Origin: JAVJST01 sp965229715
GTDB taxonomy: Bacteria; Pseudomonadota; Alphaproteobacteria; Rhodospirillales; Casp-alpha2
DNA length: 64,000 bases
Assembly (NCBI GenBank): GCA_965229715.1
Contig: CBDDJL010000002.1
Location: forward strand, 1,984,001-2,048,000
Direction: 5' to 3'
A program made the position numbers and the translations under genes. The notes beneath the pieces were generated by a model. It was not told the DNA's origin. It did no database searches and was given only the letters and a program-made list of their open reading frames with translations. Positions 1 to 10,572 of this stretch are shown here, in pieces. The number at the start of each line of letters is the position of its first letter. The stretch's first letter is position 1.

Positions 1-212
1 ACGCATTCGTCTGGCTTGAGTTCTCGGCCATCGATCAGAAACAACGCTCGATTGGCATTCATCGACCTGCCGTGCACTTTGAACCTGGGACGGCCTTTGT
101 CATCGAATGCGCCGACCCATCGCCAGCATCGTTGTCCCATGCCGAAGATATCTTCCCCGTTAGGATCGACCTTGCTCCAGAACCGCCTTCGCGCTGCATC
201 TAGGTCAGACAT
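1..212 (-). CDS. HNH-endonuclease-like protein, N-terminal part (cut by window edge)
   Basis: Reading the minus strand from an ATG at 210-212 gives 70 codons with no stop before the window edge. The peptide has the layout of the N-terminal half of small phage HNH endonucleases: RFWSKVD at residues 10-16, CWRWVGA at 29-35, GRPRF at 40-44, NRALF at 54-58, and a Cys at 70 where the zinc/HNH part of the family usually begins. The catalytic HNH region is off the window, so activity cannot be judged. It fits the mobile-element context, and it outcompetes a 93-codon plus-strand frame over the same bases that has no family resemblance. Confidence 0.6.
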   Translation of the reverse strand, partial: MSDLDAARRRFWSKVDPNGEDIFGMGQRCWRWVGAFDDKGRPRFKVHGRSMNANRALFLIDGRELKPDEC

Positions 213-399
213 TCGGTTACCCCCTCATCTGTCTCGATTTGTCCTAAAATCGCCAATTCTCAAGTCATCTGTCTCAGAAGGCGTGCGAAGTATCTAGAAA
301 AACATTTCTATTACAATATCTTACAGAACCTTAAAAATTGCGAACAGGTTACCCCCGTTTTTGAACTGCCTCGTATTGGACACGGCACAGTGACTGCGA

Positions 400-1425
400 T
401 CAGTCAATTTCCAGCAAACCCGATGCCTTCACAGTGGTGGGCCAGTGCTTCCACAATTTGTCCGGCCTCCAACAAACTTCAGCCCCGGCTGTGAGAGCGG
501 CAAGGAGGATGTTCTGGTAGCCCTCTGGCAACATGTTGAGCGCAGGTCCCACGCCCTTGAAGCGACATACCTCAAGGAACATTGCCCATGCGGTCGAGTT
601 GATGCACGGGAGATGCTTCATCGGATGAACCATTGTCACCCGACCAAGTGGGTTCTGAACTGCGCCAATGTTGCAGAGCATTTGCCCGCTTGATTTCACG
701 ATCATCTCAACACGGGTGTGTATGATGCTGTCGTAGAGCGGCTCGTAACCCTTATCGAGGGCGTCCTGGAGTTTGTCGTAGACGAACTGTTCGGTGGGTT
801 TGTTCACCTTGGGCATCCCGAGATAGGCAGTTTCTAGATCGCCGTGCTCCGAAAGATAAAGATGGTTCTTGCCGTTGACATTGCTTGCCGCCACCAACTG
901 GTTCATCTGTGCACCTACGAGGTCAACAGCAACATCAATTCTTGTCGCCCGTCCGAACTCGATGACGTATCCCCAGCCCAACAGTTCTCCGGTTATCTGA
1001 TCGAACAGATGCTTTAGGTAACCCAGACCCCACTGCCACTGTCTCGCTGGATTGAATTCCAAGCGTATGAGGTGGCTGTCCGAGTTCTTGGGGTTAGCCT
1101 GAACAAGCAGGGTCTGCTCGTTGGGGAGGGTGCAATTAATTGCGGTCCAATAATTCTTACGTGCTGGCCATTTGTACGCCTTCTTGATGCCCTTGCCCTT
1201 TTTCCCAGCCTCCGCATTCTTCAGGTGTGCTAGGACCTTGGTGCGCAAGTCTGGATCAGCAACCGGCACGGTGATCGAAATCTTGTCTATGACCGGCGTT
1301 CGGACGTAGACCCTCGCTGCTCCTGGAACCTGGTAACAGTATGCCCACGCATAACTGCATTTCGTCTTGGTTGTCTTGTTAGAGGGATCGAGACCCTGTG
1401 CTTTCGACTTAAGAACAACAGGCAT
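400..1425 (-). CDS. Replication initiator-like protein of the integrated element (Rep_trans/phage Rep type)
   Basis: A 341-residue protein resembling rolling-circle replication initiators of small plasmids and filamentous-phage-like elements. The family-like core includes TRIDVAVDLVG near the middle, then a YLG...FVYDK stretch and a later HTRVEMIVK, the R-x-D, Y-x-K and R-x-E order seen in the PF02486-type fold; the catalytic tyrosine would need an alignment to assign. The frame is open 60 codons further upstream to 1605, but that part lies across the excisionase gene in another frame, so the ATG at 1423-1425 is preferred. That leaves 13 bp after the excisionase stop, with a purine-rich AGAAGAA just before the ATG. 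It probably supports episomal replication of the excised element. Confidence 0.65.
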   Translation of the reverse strand: MPVVLKSKAQGLDPSNKTTKTKCSYAWAYCYQVPGAARVYVRTPVIDKISITVPVADPDLRTKVLAHLKNAEAGKKGKGIKKAYKWPARKNYWTAINCTLPNEQTLLVQANPKNSDSHLIRLEFNPARQWQWGLGYLKHLFDQITGELLGWGYVIEFGRATRIDVAVDLVGAQMNQLVAASNVNGKNHLYLSEHGDLETAYLGMPKVNKPTEQFVYDKLQDALDKGYEPLYDSIIHTRVEMIVKSSGQMLCNIGAVQNPLGRVTMVHPMKHLPCINSTAWAMFLEVCRFKGVGPALNMLPEGYQNILLAALTAGAEVCWRPDKLWKHWPTTVKASGLLEID

Positions 1426-1438
1426 GGTTTTCTTCTGG

Positions 1439-1693
1439 TCAGGACACCTGTTGATGCGAACGGACCCACCGCTCGAATGCCTCGACGTCGATGAGTATCT
1501 TACGTCCGAGACGGCAGATGACGGTGTTGAATCCGTTTCCGCCAATCTCTTCTCCTGAGGCGGCGGTACGAGCTTCGGCATCGTGGATGTAGTGCCGAAG
1601 TGCACGCTCAGTCAGCCACGGATACTTGGGGTGCTCCGCCATTTGGGCGACCGTAAGCAAGGTCGCGTCGTTGTAGGTTTGTATGTCCTTCAT
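1439..1693 (-). CDS. Excisionase-like helix-turn-helix protein
   Basis: An 84-residue protein with the layout of a known group of Xis/MerR-type small proteins: TVAQMAEHPKYPWLTERALR (residues 14-33) forms the likely helix-turn-helix, and the C-terminal part contains a VICRLGRKILIDVEAFERW strand-helix element that in these families sets the wing. Such proteins bind att DNA and bias a tyrosine integrase towards excision, or act as element regulators. The start is supported by AGAGGAAAG six bases before the ATG. It sits 13 bp upstream of the replication initiator and is probably cotranscribed with it. Which of the two roles it has cannot be told from sequence. Confidence 0.7.
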   Translation of the reverse strand: MKDIQTYNDATLLTVAQMAEHPKYPWLTERALRHYIHDAEARTAASGEEIGGNGFNTVICRLGRKILIDVEAFERWVRSHQQVS

Positions 1694-1770
1694 CGTCTTT
1701 CCTCTACTCTCCTAGTCAATCAGTAGCTGGCCGGCATGGCCGTCGCATTCCGCCGATTATTTTGGCCGAC

Positions 1771-1797
1771 AAAAAAAGGCATCCAACGGATGCCTTC
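1771..1797 (-). terminator. Rho-independent terminator
   Basis: On the minus strand a 9-bp perfect stem (AAGGCATCC with GGATGCCTT, positions 1776-1784 and 1788-1796) with a 3-nt loop is followed by a run of seven T (1771-1777, partly in the stem). It lies 44 bp past the stop of the 193-residue gene and before the excisionase gene, so it should end the integrase transcript and separate it from the excisionase/replication transcript. Confidence 0.85.
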
Positions 1798-1840
1798 GAT
1801 TCCTCAAACAAAATTTGTCTAAGTGGGTCAGTCATTTACT

Positions 1841-2422
1841 CTAATTTTTCAAGGAATCCGCCCGACGCTGAATTTCCTCTTCGATCCAATCTCGATTTCT
1901 GCCCTTGGCATACCGATTGATCGTATCCTTCTTGTGACCGTCGAACGGTTCGATCCGGGCGCACAGGTCTTTCTTTTTCGGCACGTTCCCTGTTCTGCGG
2001 AATTCCTCAATGCACATATCGTCGTAAATCTTCTGATAAGCGGCTCGGTGAGACTCCTGACGACTCGGAGCACGATGAACCGATTGCTTTTTGTGCCGGG
2101 TCAGGAGGTCATGTAATTCCTCCCCGTCCTGCGGAAAGTTTTTTCTCGCCCATTCGACGAACGTGTCTCGTTTGATCCGAAACGTCTTCCTGCCATCTTT
2201 GCGGGTCGATTCTTCCAAGGTTGGCAAATCACCAATGGCTATTGCCTCGCGGGCGGTGATGTAGGCTCGCTCTAGGACATCGTTTCCCTGCAGGACAAGT
2301 TTCTCGGGGTCGTCAGTAGGATCAAACTTGAACAGCAGGTTTATGCCTTCTTCGAGCATCAGGGAGAAGTTGCCTCTGAAGAACGCGAGAGCGACTTCTT
2401 TCTGAAGATCGTCGGTTGTCAT
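1841..2422 (-). CDS. Hypothetical protein coupled to the integrase
   Basis: A 193-residue charged protein that I do not recognise. Its ATG overlaps the integrase stop in an ATGA arrangement (4 bp), so its translation is probably coupled to the integrase. The N-terminal half is acidic with hydrophobic helices. Residues about 70-90 (LEESTRKDGRKTFRIKRDTF) look like a small DNA-binding or 'FRIKRDTFVEW' motif seen in element-encoded regulators. The C-terminal half is rich in K, R and E and probably helical. A terminator follows 44 bp downstream. A role in control of integration or immunity is only an inference from position. Confidence 0.6.
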   Translation of the reverse strand: MTTDDLQKEVALAFFRGNFSLMLEEGINLLFKFDPTDDPEKLVLQGNDVLERAYITAREAIAIGDLPTLEESTRKDGRKTFRIKRDTFVEWARKNFPQDGEELHDLLTRHKKQSVHRAPSRQESHRAAYQKIYDDMCIEEFRRTGNVPKKKDLCARIEPFDGHKKDTINRYAKGRNRDWIEEEIQRRADSLKN

Positions 2423-3480
2423 CCTCCCAGCCTTTTCTTGTTCATGTTTTCGATGGTGTTGCCGACGCGGGTTTCGGTTAGGTGCGCGTACCGGCGCGTC
2501 ATGTCCAAGGAACTATGGCCGAGAACCTCGGCGATTTCATGCAGGCCCGCGCCGTCCATAGCGAGGAAACTGGCGCAGCTATGCCGCAAGTCATGGAAAT
2601 GGAAGTCTTCGAGTTTCGCCAATCTACGCGCCCTTTCCCAGGCGGAGCGAATGTCGATGGGTTTTTTCCCTGACGGGTTCGGAAACACGTAAGGACATTC
2701 ATTGTCTCGGTCTTCGTGCAGCTTTTTGACCAACTCCAATGCCAGCCCACGCAACGGAACCCGATGCGCATGCCCGGTCTTAGTACGCTCAAAAAATAGT
2801 AGCCCTCTTTCGAGATCGACCTGCTTCCAAGTCATGCCAACTATGTTTGCTTTCCTCGCCCCAACCGACAAGGCAAGGATCACGATTGGATACAAGTATT
2901 CATTGCCACTGCGCGTGCATGCTGTGAGCAAGCTTTCGAGTTCATGGTCTGTCAGAAAACGAACCCGACCACTCGGCTCATCCAGCTTCTTTAGGTTTCG
3001 AATTGGGTTCATCTCGATCCATCTCCACTCCCTTACAGCCAGGGTGAAGGCTCCGCTCAAAGCGGCGACGTATCTATTCGCTGTTGTACGACTGACCGTC
3101 TTCTTCTGAATTTTACCAAAGGTCTTGGTCAGCAAAGTTGCCCTGGCACTTGCGATAACATCGACCGTCATGTCGGCCAGTACCTTATGGCCCAATTCTG
3201 ACTTCCACCATTCTAGCTGTCCTTCGACCGTGGCGTTGGGTCTATGGACGAGAACCTCCCGTTTGTACCTGTCGATCACGTCGGCGACGGTGTGCCGTTT
3301 CGCATGAGACGTTGGGAAGTGACGACCTTCGCGAATCTCCGTCTCGATCTTGTCCGCCCACTTCTTGGCATCCGACTTCTTGTCGAATGTGGTCGACTGG
3401 ATCGGGTGTCCCTTCAGGCGAACCTGAACCCGCCAACGAATTGTTCCGTCCTTCGAGACGCGTTTCTGCAGATAAGCCAA
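2419..3480 (-). CDS. Tyrosine recombinase/integrase
   Basis: A 353-residue site-specific recombinase. The N-terminal arm-binding part (about 1-55) is followed by a SAM-like core-binding domain (about 60-165) and the catalytic domain. The full active-site set is visible: Arg209 in GARKAN, Lys234 in RTKTGHAHR, His296 and Arg299 in HDLRHS, His322 in LGHSS and nucleophile Tyr331 in RRYAHL. The frame stays open to 3573, but a TTG at 3478-3480 has a GGAG six bases upstream and starts the protein at LAYLQKRVSKDG, matching the usual family beginning, so I start there. It lies 131 bp from the 3' end of tRNA-Lys, the probable integration site. It should integrate and excise the element. Confidence 0.92.
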   Translation of the reverse strand: MAYLQKRVSKDGTIRWRVQVRLKGHPIQSTTFDKKSDAKKWADKIETEIREGRHFPTSHAKRHTVADVIDRYKREVLVHRPNATVEGQLEWWKSELGHKVLADMTVDVIASARATLLTKTFGKIQKKTVSRTTANRYVAALSGAFTLAVREWRWIEMNPIRNLKKLDEPSGRVRFLTDHELESLLTACTRSGNEYLYPIVILALSVGARKANIVGMTWKQVDLERGLLFFERTKTGHAHRVPLRGLALELVKKLHEDRDNECPYVFPNPSGKKPIDIRSAWERARRLAKLEDFHFHDLRHSCASFLAMDGAGLHEIAEVLGHSSLDMTRRYAHLTETRVGNTIENMNKKRLGG

Positions 3481-3604
3481 ACCGCACTCCTTTGCTCGTG
3501 GCCTATCGTGAGCGTACCTGGAGTTACGCAGAAATCCATTGGAAAATGCACCATGAGTGCACCACAGGCGCACATGTGCAAATTAGACATTCCATAAAAT
3601 ATTG

Positions 3605-3650
3605 AAAAATATGGTGAGCGCGACAGGATTCGAACCTGTGACCGTCTGAT
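3605..3650. other. Probable attachment site at the tRNA-Lys 3' end
   Basis: The 3' half of the tRNA gene faces the integrase, as expected where an element has used the tRNA 3' end as attB and rebuilt it. The tRNA is complete with encoded CCA. The exact core cannot be fixed because the second copy lies beyond the window; it should appear as a direct repeat of part of this interval at the far end of the element. Confidence 0.35.
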
Positions 3651-3687
3651 TAAAAGTCAGATGCTCTACCAACTGAGCTACGCGCCC
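3612..3687 (-). tRNA. tRNA-Lys (anticodon TTT)
   Basis: On the minus strand the sequence folds as a complete 76-nt cloverleaf. The 7-bp acceptor stem pairs GGGCGCG with CGCGCTC, with one G-T pair. The D arm contains AGCTCAGTTGGTAGAGC, the anticodon loop CTTTTAA gives anticodon TTT (Lys, codons AAA/AAG), and the T arm contains GGTTCGAATCC. The discriminator A is followed by an encoded CCA at 3612-3614. A likely promoter lies about 45 bp upstream. The gene is the insertion target of the adjacent element. Confidence 0.97.
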
Positions 3688-3731
3688 TCACCAAGGGCAG
3701 GTGTCCGCGAACCGTGTCGCGAGACCGCGCG

Positions 3732-3760
3732 AACCTAATGCGCGTTTGCGGTTCGGTCAA
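3732..3760 (-). promoter_or_regulatory. Probable sigma70-type promoter of tRNA-Lys
   Basis: On the minus strand TTGACC (3755-3760) and TAGGTT (3732-3737) are separated by exactly 17 bp, and the predicted start lies roughly 40 nt before the tRNA. The -35 matches consensus at five of six positions; the -10 is weaker. Confidence 0.5.
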
Positions 3761-3812
3761 CGCCGCTTGTGCGCTTTGATTGCGCCCCGCTCGTGCGTCC
3801 GGCGGACGTGCC

Positions 3813-5090
3813 CTAGTTCAGCAGATCGTCCTCGAACGGGAAGTCGGAGACCAGCCGGTAGCCGTCCTCCGTGAGCTGCACCATCTGCTCGAGTTTGACC
3901 CCTTCTCCGCCGCCTTTTTCGCCGATGTAGCTTTCGATGCAGATCGCCATGTTCGGCTCGAAAACGCCGTCGTAGCCCTCGCGCCGGTAATCGCGTTTCT
4001 GCGACAGCATGGGATACTCGTTGCACATGCCGATACCGTGCAGGATGCAGCCGCATTCGAGATCGCGGTAGCGCTCCGGGCACGACCACGATTTCTCGAC
4101 CAGTTCGGAAAACGCCACGCCGGGCTTCAGCAGCGCCATGTTGTGGTGGACCTGATCGAACGCGAGCTTGTAGAGCGTCTTCTGCTCGTCCGTCGGCGCG
4201 CCGGGCTTGCACAGCCACGTCCGCGACATGTCGCAGGAATAGCTGTAGGGGCCGACCATGTCGGTATCGATGCCGAGCAATTCGCCGGCCGCCAGCGGCT
4301 TGTCGCTGGCTTCCGTGTACCACGGATTGGTGCGGGTGCCGGAGACGACCATGCGGCTTTCGGTATAGTCGCCGTCGAGCGCCGAATTGAGGCCGACGAG
4401 AATGGCCCACAATTCGTTCTCGGTGATGCCGGGCCGGGTCGCATCGCGCATCAGATGAAGCGCCTTCTTGCAGATTTCGGCGTTGCGGCGCTGCACGATC
4501 AGCTCGTCCCGGGTCTTGATCGAGCGCGCGTACTCCACCAGGTCCTGGCCGAACGAGACCGAGACCTGGCGCTGTTCGAGCGCGAACCGCAGATCGCCGT
4601 CGAGGCGGTCGACGCCGATCCGGTTGTTGGGACAGCGTTCGCGGATCGCGTCACCGAGCTCGTCCGCCCACTCCTCGATCACGCCGTCGCGGTTGCGGCC
4701 CGCCGCATGGAACAGCCAGAGTTTCGCCGGGCGGGCCTCGTCGACGGTCGGCAGGGCCTCCGACATGTGCTCGCAGTTGATGAAATCGAACATCAGCGCG
4801 TTGCCTTCCGCCGGCAGCAGGCAGTAGCGCGACGAATTGTGCAGCGCCCAGACCTGCATGTTGCGGCAGCCGGTGGCGTAGCGCGTGTTGACGGGATCGT
4901 AGAGCACCATGCCGCCGAGATCGCGCTCGCGCATCAGCGCCTGCAGGCGTTCCTTGCGCTCGACGAACAGGCGGGTCTCGTCGACCTCGCCGATGGCCGC
5001 CATGGCCGCCTTTACGTCGGCGACATCGTCGCGCGAGAAAGTGTAGGCGCCGGTGTCGATGGATGCCGGCCGGTTGTCCGGATGCTGCAT
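3813..5090 (-). CDS. M24 (creatinase/aminopeptidase-fold) protein, DddP-like
   Basis: A 425-residue protein of the M24 'pita-bread' metallohydrolase fold. It is closer in motif to the DMSP lyase DddP than to proline aminopeptidases: NTRYATGCRNMQVW at 68-81, TRTNPW at 252-257, and a metal site made of Asp275, Asp277, Asp287, His351, Glu386 and Glu401. All six dinuclear-metal ligands are present. The position matching what I recall as the DddP catalytic Asp (in HGVGLCDE of characterised enzymes) is Asn357 here, in HGIGMCNEYP, so DMSP cleavage is doubtful; peptidase or another hydrolase activity remains possible. No signal peptide is visible, so it is probably cytoplasmic. It is a single gene between coaD and tRNA-Lys. 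Confidence 0.75.
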   Translation of the reverse strand: MQHPDNRPASIDTGAYTFSRDDVADVKAAMAAIGEVDETRLFVERKERLQALMRERDLGGMVLYDPVNTRYATGCRNMQVWALHNSSRYCLLPAEGNALMFDFINCEHMSEALPTVDEARPAKLWLFHAAGRNRDGVIEEWADELGDAIRERCPNNRIGVDRLDGDLRFALEQRQVSVSFGQDLVEYARSIKTRDELIVQRRNAEICKKALHLMRDATRPGITENELWAILVGLNSALDGDYTESRMVVSGTRTNPWYTEASDKPLAAGELLGIDTDMVGPYSYSCDMSRTWLCKPGAPTDEQKTLYKLAFDQVHHNMALLKPGVAFSELVEKSWSCPERYRDLECGCILHGIGMCNEYPMLSQKRDYRREGYDGVFEPNMAICIESYIGEKGGGEGVKLEQMVQLTEDGYRLVSDFPFEDDLLN

Positions 5091-5178
5091 GTTCGCCCCC
5101 TCGCCTGCCTTGTTCGGGACGAGCCTAAATCCGTTGTCTCTAACGGGGCAATATGGATTCGACGGCCGTGAAGATTTT

Positions 5179-5678
5179 TCAGGATGCCGAAAAATACGCC
5201 GTCACCCGGTCGTTGACCTGGGCCGAGACGAAGCTCGAGACGTCGCCGCCGAGGCGTGCGATTTCCTTCACGAAGCGCGACGAGATGAACTGCTGGGTTT
5301 CCGACGCCATCAGAAAGACGGTCTCGATATCGTCATCGAGGCGCGCATTCATGGCCGCCATCTGGAATTCGTACTCGAAGTCCGATACCGCGCGCAGGCC
5401 GCGGACGATGATGCCGGCGCCCTGCTCGGCGACGAAATCGACCAGCAGGTTATCGAACGGCACGACGCGAATCACGGCGCCGCCGTTGCCGGCGAGCGGC
5501 GCGATATCGGCCTCGATCATCGCGGTCCGCTCGGTGAGGTTGAACATCGGCCCCTTGCCGTCGTTGGCGGCGACCGCGATGACCAGTTCGTCGACGATAT
5601 GCTGTGCCCGGCCGATGATGTCCATGTGGCCGTTGGTGATCGGATCGAAGGTGCCGGGATAAACGCCGATGCGCTTCT

Positions 5679-5682
<4 letters not shown>
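5179..5682 (-). CDS. coaD: Phosphopantetheine adenylyltransferase
   Basis: A 167-residue protein that should transfer AMP from ATP to 4'-phosphopantetheine, the penultimate step of coenzyme A synthesis. The nucleotidyltransferase signature is intact: YPGTFDPITNGH at residues 8-19 holds the TxGH site, and the family motif ISSRFVKEIARLGGDVS lies near the C terminus. Length is normal for CoaD (about 160). Its ATG overlaps the gyrA stop by 4 bp (ATGA), so it is translated from the gyrA transcript, an arrangement often seen in alphaproteobacteria. The protein is cytoplasmic. Confidence 0.96.
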
Positions 5683-8534
<2,852 letters not shown>

Positions 8535-8564
8535 GGAAAATTAATCCAATCTTTTCAAATATAT

Positions 8565-8586
8565 AGAGACCCGGAACCGGGTCTCT
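8565..8586 (-). promoter_or_regulatory. Perfect inverted repeat in the gyrA leader
   Basis: AGAGACCCGG and CCGGGTCTCT form a 10-bp perfect palindrome with two central A on the plus strand. If transcription starts near 8592 as the promoter predicts, the RNA would carry a hairpin from about +6 to +27, ahead of an AU-rich leader and the GTG. It could stabilise the mRNA 5' end or bind a regulator. No T-run makes it a convincing terminator. Confidence 0.5.
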
Positions 8587-8598
8587 CTCCCCGCATGA

Positions 8599-8627
8599 AG
8601 TATAGCTTTTTTCGCGGGTGCGAACAA
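8599..8627 (-). promoter_or_regulatory. Probable gyrA promoter
   Basis: On the minus strand TTGTTC (8622-8627) and TATACT (8599-8604) are 17 bp apart. The -10 matches consensus at five of six positions. The predicted leader is about 58 nt and contains the palindrome at 8565-8586. Confidence 0.55.
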
Positions 8628-8913
8628 GCAAGCGGCAGTGAAATTCCGAACCCTGATTTCGGTTGTCGCCGGGTACCGGCACAGGCGGCTTCGGGCATTG
8701 TTTTTCAAACGCGTTCGACATCGTTGGCTTGCCCGTCGCGGATTGCGCCGGGCGCACTCGGGTAAACCGTCCCGCGGCCGGATCGCCGGACGGCGACGTT
8801 GCCGTTGTTCAGGTACCGGCAAGCCTGCTGTCCTATAGCATCGCGTGATATCAACCCTTTGGCGCGATTTTCACGTACTATGCGTGAACCGGTTGCGACC
8901 CTGGAGAATCGAC
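8628..8913. other. Intergenic region between gyrA and the sensor kinase
   Basis: Upstream space of divergently transcribed gyrA and the histidine kinase gene. Short open frames on both strands have no family resemblance and no good ribosome-binding site. The stretch should contain the kinase promoter, which I could not place with confidence. Nothing else is visible. Confidence 0.4.
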
Positions 8914-10080
8914 GTGAGCGTTTCCGCATCGTCCAAGCTCGAGGATATGCAGCGCGAGCTGTATATTTACCGAACCGCCGTCAGTCTGGCGCGGGTCGCC
9001 TTCTGGCGATACACCTACGCGGAAGAGGCGTTTTCGCACTGGTCCTTTGAATATGACGAGGTCGATACCGGCCCGCTCGACCCCTATGAATCCGATGAGG
9101 AAATGCTGGAGGCGGTTCACCCGGAAGACCGGGACCGCGTGCGGGATATCTATAATCGGGCCTGGGACGAAGAAACGGGTTTTGAGGTGACCTACAGGAC
9201 CAGTCCGGGTGAGGGGCCCGTCCGGTGGCTGTTCGAGCGGGCCGAGATCGAGTACGGCGACGACGGTGCGGCCGTTGCAATGATCGGTGTGCTGCAGGAC
9301 GTTACGACCGAGATGTTGGCGCGGCAGGCGTTGGCCCGGGAAGAAAAAGCGGCGACGATCAATACCCTGATCACCGGGCTCGTTCACAACCTGGGCAATT
9401 ATCTTCAACCGATTACGATTCTCAGCCACGGGATCACGAAGAAGCTGCCCGAAGACTCACCCGATCTCGAGTCCATGACGACGATCCGCGACTCGTCCGA
9501 ACGCGCTTCCCGACTCATACGCGATATTTTGGCCCTGAGCCGGGACGAGCCCGGCAAACGCGAAAAATTCGATATCGCCGGCATGCTTGAAAGCACCCTC
9601 GATATTGCGACGGCCTCCGGCTCGCCGGGCGTCGATGTGATCAAGACGCTGGATCCGGATATCGGCAAGGCCGATGGCGACGAGTCCGCGTTGAGCACGG
9701 CGATCATGAACATCATGATCAATGCCTATCATGCGATCGGGGACGGCAAAGGCCGGATTGGCGTCGCGCTGGCGATCGCGGACCGCGACGAGGTATCGGA
9801 ACGCGGTTTGGTGCAGACACCGGAATCGCGTTTCGCCCGCATCACGATTTCGGATACCGGCAGCGGTATGGACGGGGCGACGTTGAGCCGGATATTCGAT
9901 CCGTTCTTCACGACAAAGGAAGTCGGTACGGGAACCGGTCTCGGATTGTCGTCGGCGTATTCGGTCGTGACCCAGCACGAGGGAACGATCGCGGTGGACA
10001 GTGAGCCCGGGGCCGGCACCACGTTCAGCGTTTATTTACCGGTGAGCCCTTCCAATGGCGCGTCCGATCGCGAGCGTTAG
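8914..10080 (+). CDS. PAS-containing sensor histidine kinase (soluble)
   Basis: A 388-residue protein with an N-terminal PAS_3-like domain (about 20-133; HPEDRDRVRDIYNRAWD at 69-85), a dimerisation/phosphoacceptor helix with His158 in LVHNLGNYLQP, and an ATP-binding domain with N-box Asn270 (NIMINAYHAI), G1 DTGSG at 314-318 and G2 GTGTGLGLSS at 338-347. No membrane segment is present, so it probably senses a cytoplasmic cue. The start is a GTG at 8914 with GGAGA six bases upstream; an ATG at 8845 in the same frame has less support. The next gene encodes a stand-alone receiver protein, its likely partner. Confidence 0.88.
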   Translation: MSVSASSKLEDMQRELYIYRTAVSLARVAFWRYTYAEEAFSHWSFEYDEVDTGPLDPYESDEEMLEAVHPEDRDRVRDIYNRAWDEETGFEVTYRTSPGEGPVRWLFERAEIEYGDDGAAVAMIGVLQDVTTEMLARQALAREEKAATINTLITGLVHNLGNYLQPITILSHGITKKLPEDSPDLESMTTIRDSSERASRLIRDILALSRDEPGKREKFDIAGMLESTLDIATASGSPGVDVIKTLDPDIGKADGDESALSTAIMNIMINAYHAIGDGKGRIGVALAIADRDEVSERGLVQTPESRFARITISDTGSGMDGATLSRIFDPFFTTKEVGTGTGLGLSSAYSVVTQHEGTIAVDSEPGAGTTFSVYLPVSPSNGASDRER

Positions 10081-10132
10081 CGCCGCGCGGGCGCGAGATG
10101 GCGTCGACAGGCCGGCTTTTGGGGAATCACAC

Positions 10133-10501
10133 GTGACATCGATACTGGTCATCGACGATGAAGATGCGGTCCGGTTTTCCCTTCAGAGCGTCCTGAAGGA
10201 TGCCGGACACGACGTGGCGACCGCTGCCGGCGGGGCGCACCTGTTTAACGACGTTGCCATGGACGAATTCGATCTCGTGATCACCGACATCATCATGCCG
10301 GAGATCGATGGGATCGAAGTCGTGCTCGAGATCAAGAAACGCCATCCGTCGATCAAGGTGATCGCGATTTCCGGCGGCGGCCGCGTTTTGCCGCAGGCCT
10401 ATCTCGACGATGCCCTCGTTCTCGGCGCCGACCAAACGCTCAGCAAACCGTTCACGGTGGATGAGTTGATGGCGTGTGTCGACGAGGTTATCGGCGGGTA
10501 G
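10133..10501 (+). CDS. Single-domain response regulator
   Basis: A 122-residue receiver domain with nothing attached. The acidic pocket is DDED at 8-11, the phosphorylation site is Asp52 (VITDIIMPEIDG), the switch residue is Ser80 and the conserved Lys is Lys105 in SKPF. The start is a GTG with GGGGAA six bases upstream, which puts the gene 52 bp after the kinase. Stand-alone receivers usually pass a phosphoryl group onwards or act by protein contact, so the output target is not encoded here. Confidence 0.88.
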   Translation: MTSILVIDDEDAVRFSLQSVLKDAGHDVATAAGGAHLFNDVAMDEFDLVITDIIMPEIDGIEVVLEIKKRHPSIKVIAISGGGRVLPQAYLDDALVLGADQTLSKPFTVDELMACVDEVIGG

Positions 10502-10572
10502 AGAGCTCGCCGGCCGGCGCTACAGCACGGAGTTGGATGACTCTACGAAGCGGGTGGCCGACGTACGGAGGC

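Larger units (their letters stand above)
1..3612. mobile_element. Right end of a tRNA-Lys-integrated element (partial)
   Basis: All recognisable genes from the left edge to the 3' end of the tRNA-Lys gene lie on the minus strand and are of mobile-element type: tyrosine integrase, unknown 193-residue protein, excisionase-like HTH protein, replication initiator and HNH-type protein. The integrase lies next to the 3' end of the tRNA, the usual arrangement for tRNA-targeted islands. Sequence composition is visibly more AT-rich than on the far side of the tRNA. No capsid, tail or conjugation genes are in view, so it could be a small replicative satellite, an integrative plasmid or one end of a larger island. 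The other end lies outside the window. Confidence 0.75.

Noticed and set aside
16..297. Plus-strand 93-codon frame at the left edge
   Set aside because: It overlaps a minus-strand frame with clear HNH-family layout and has no family resemblance itself.
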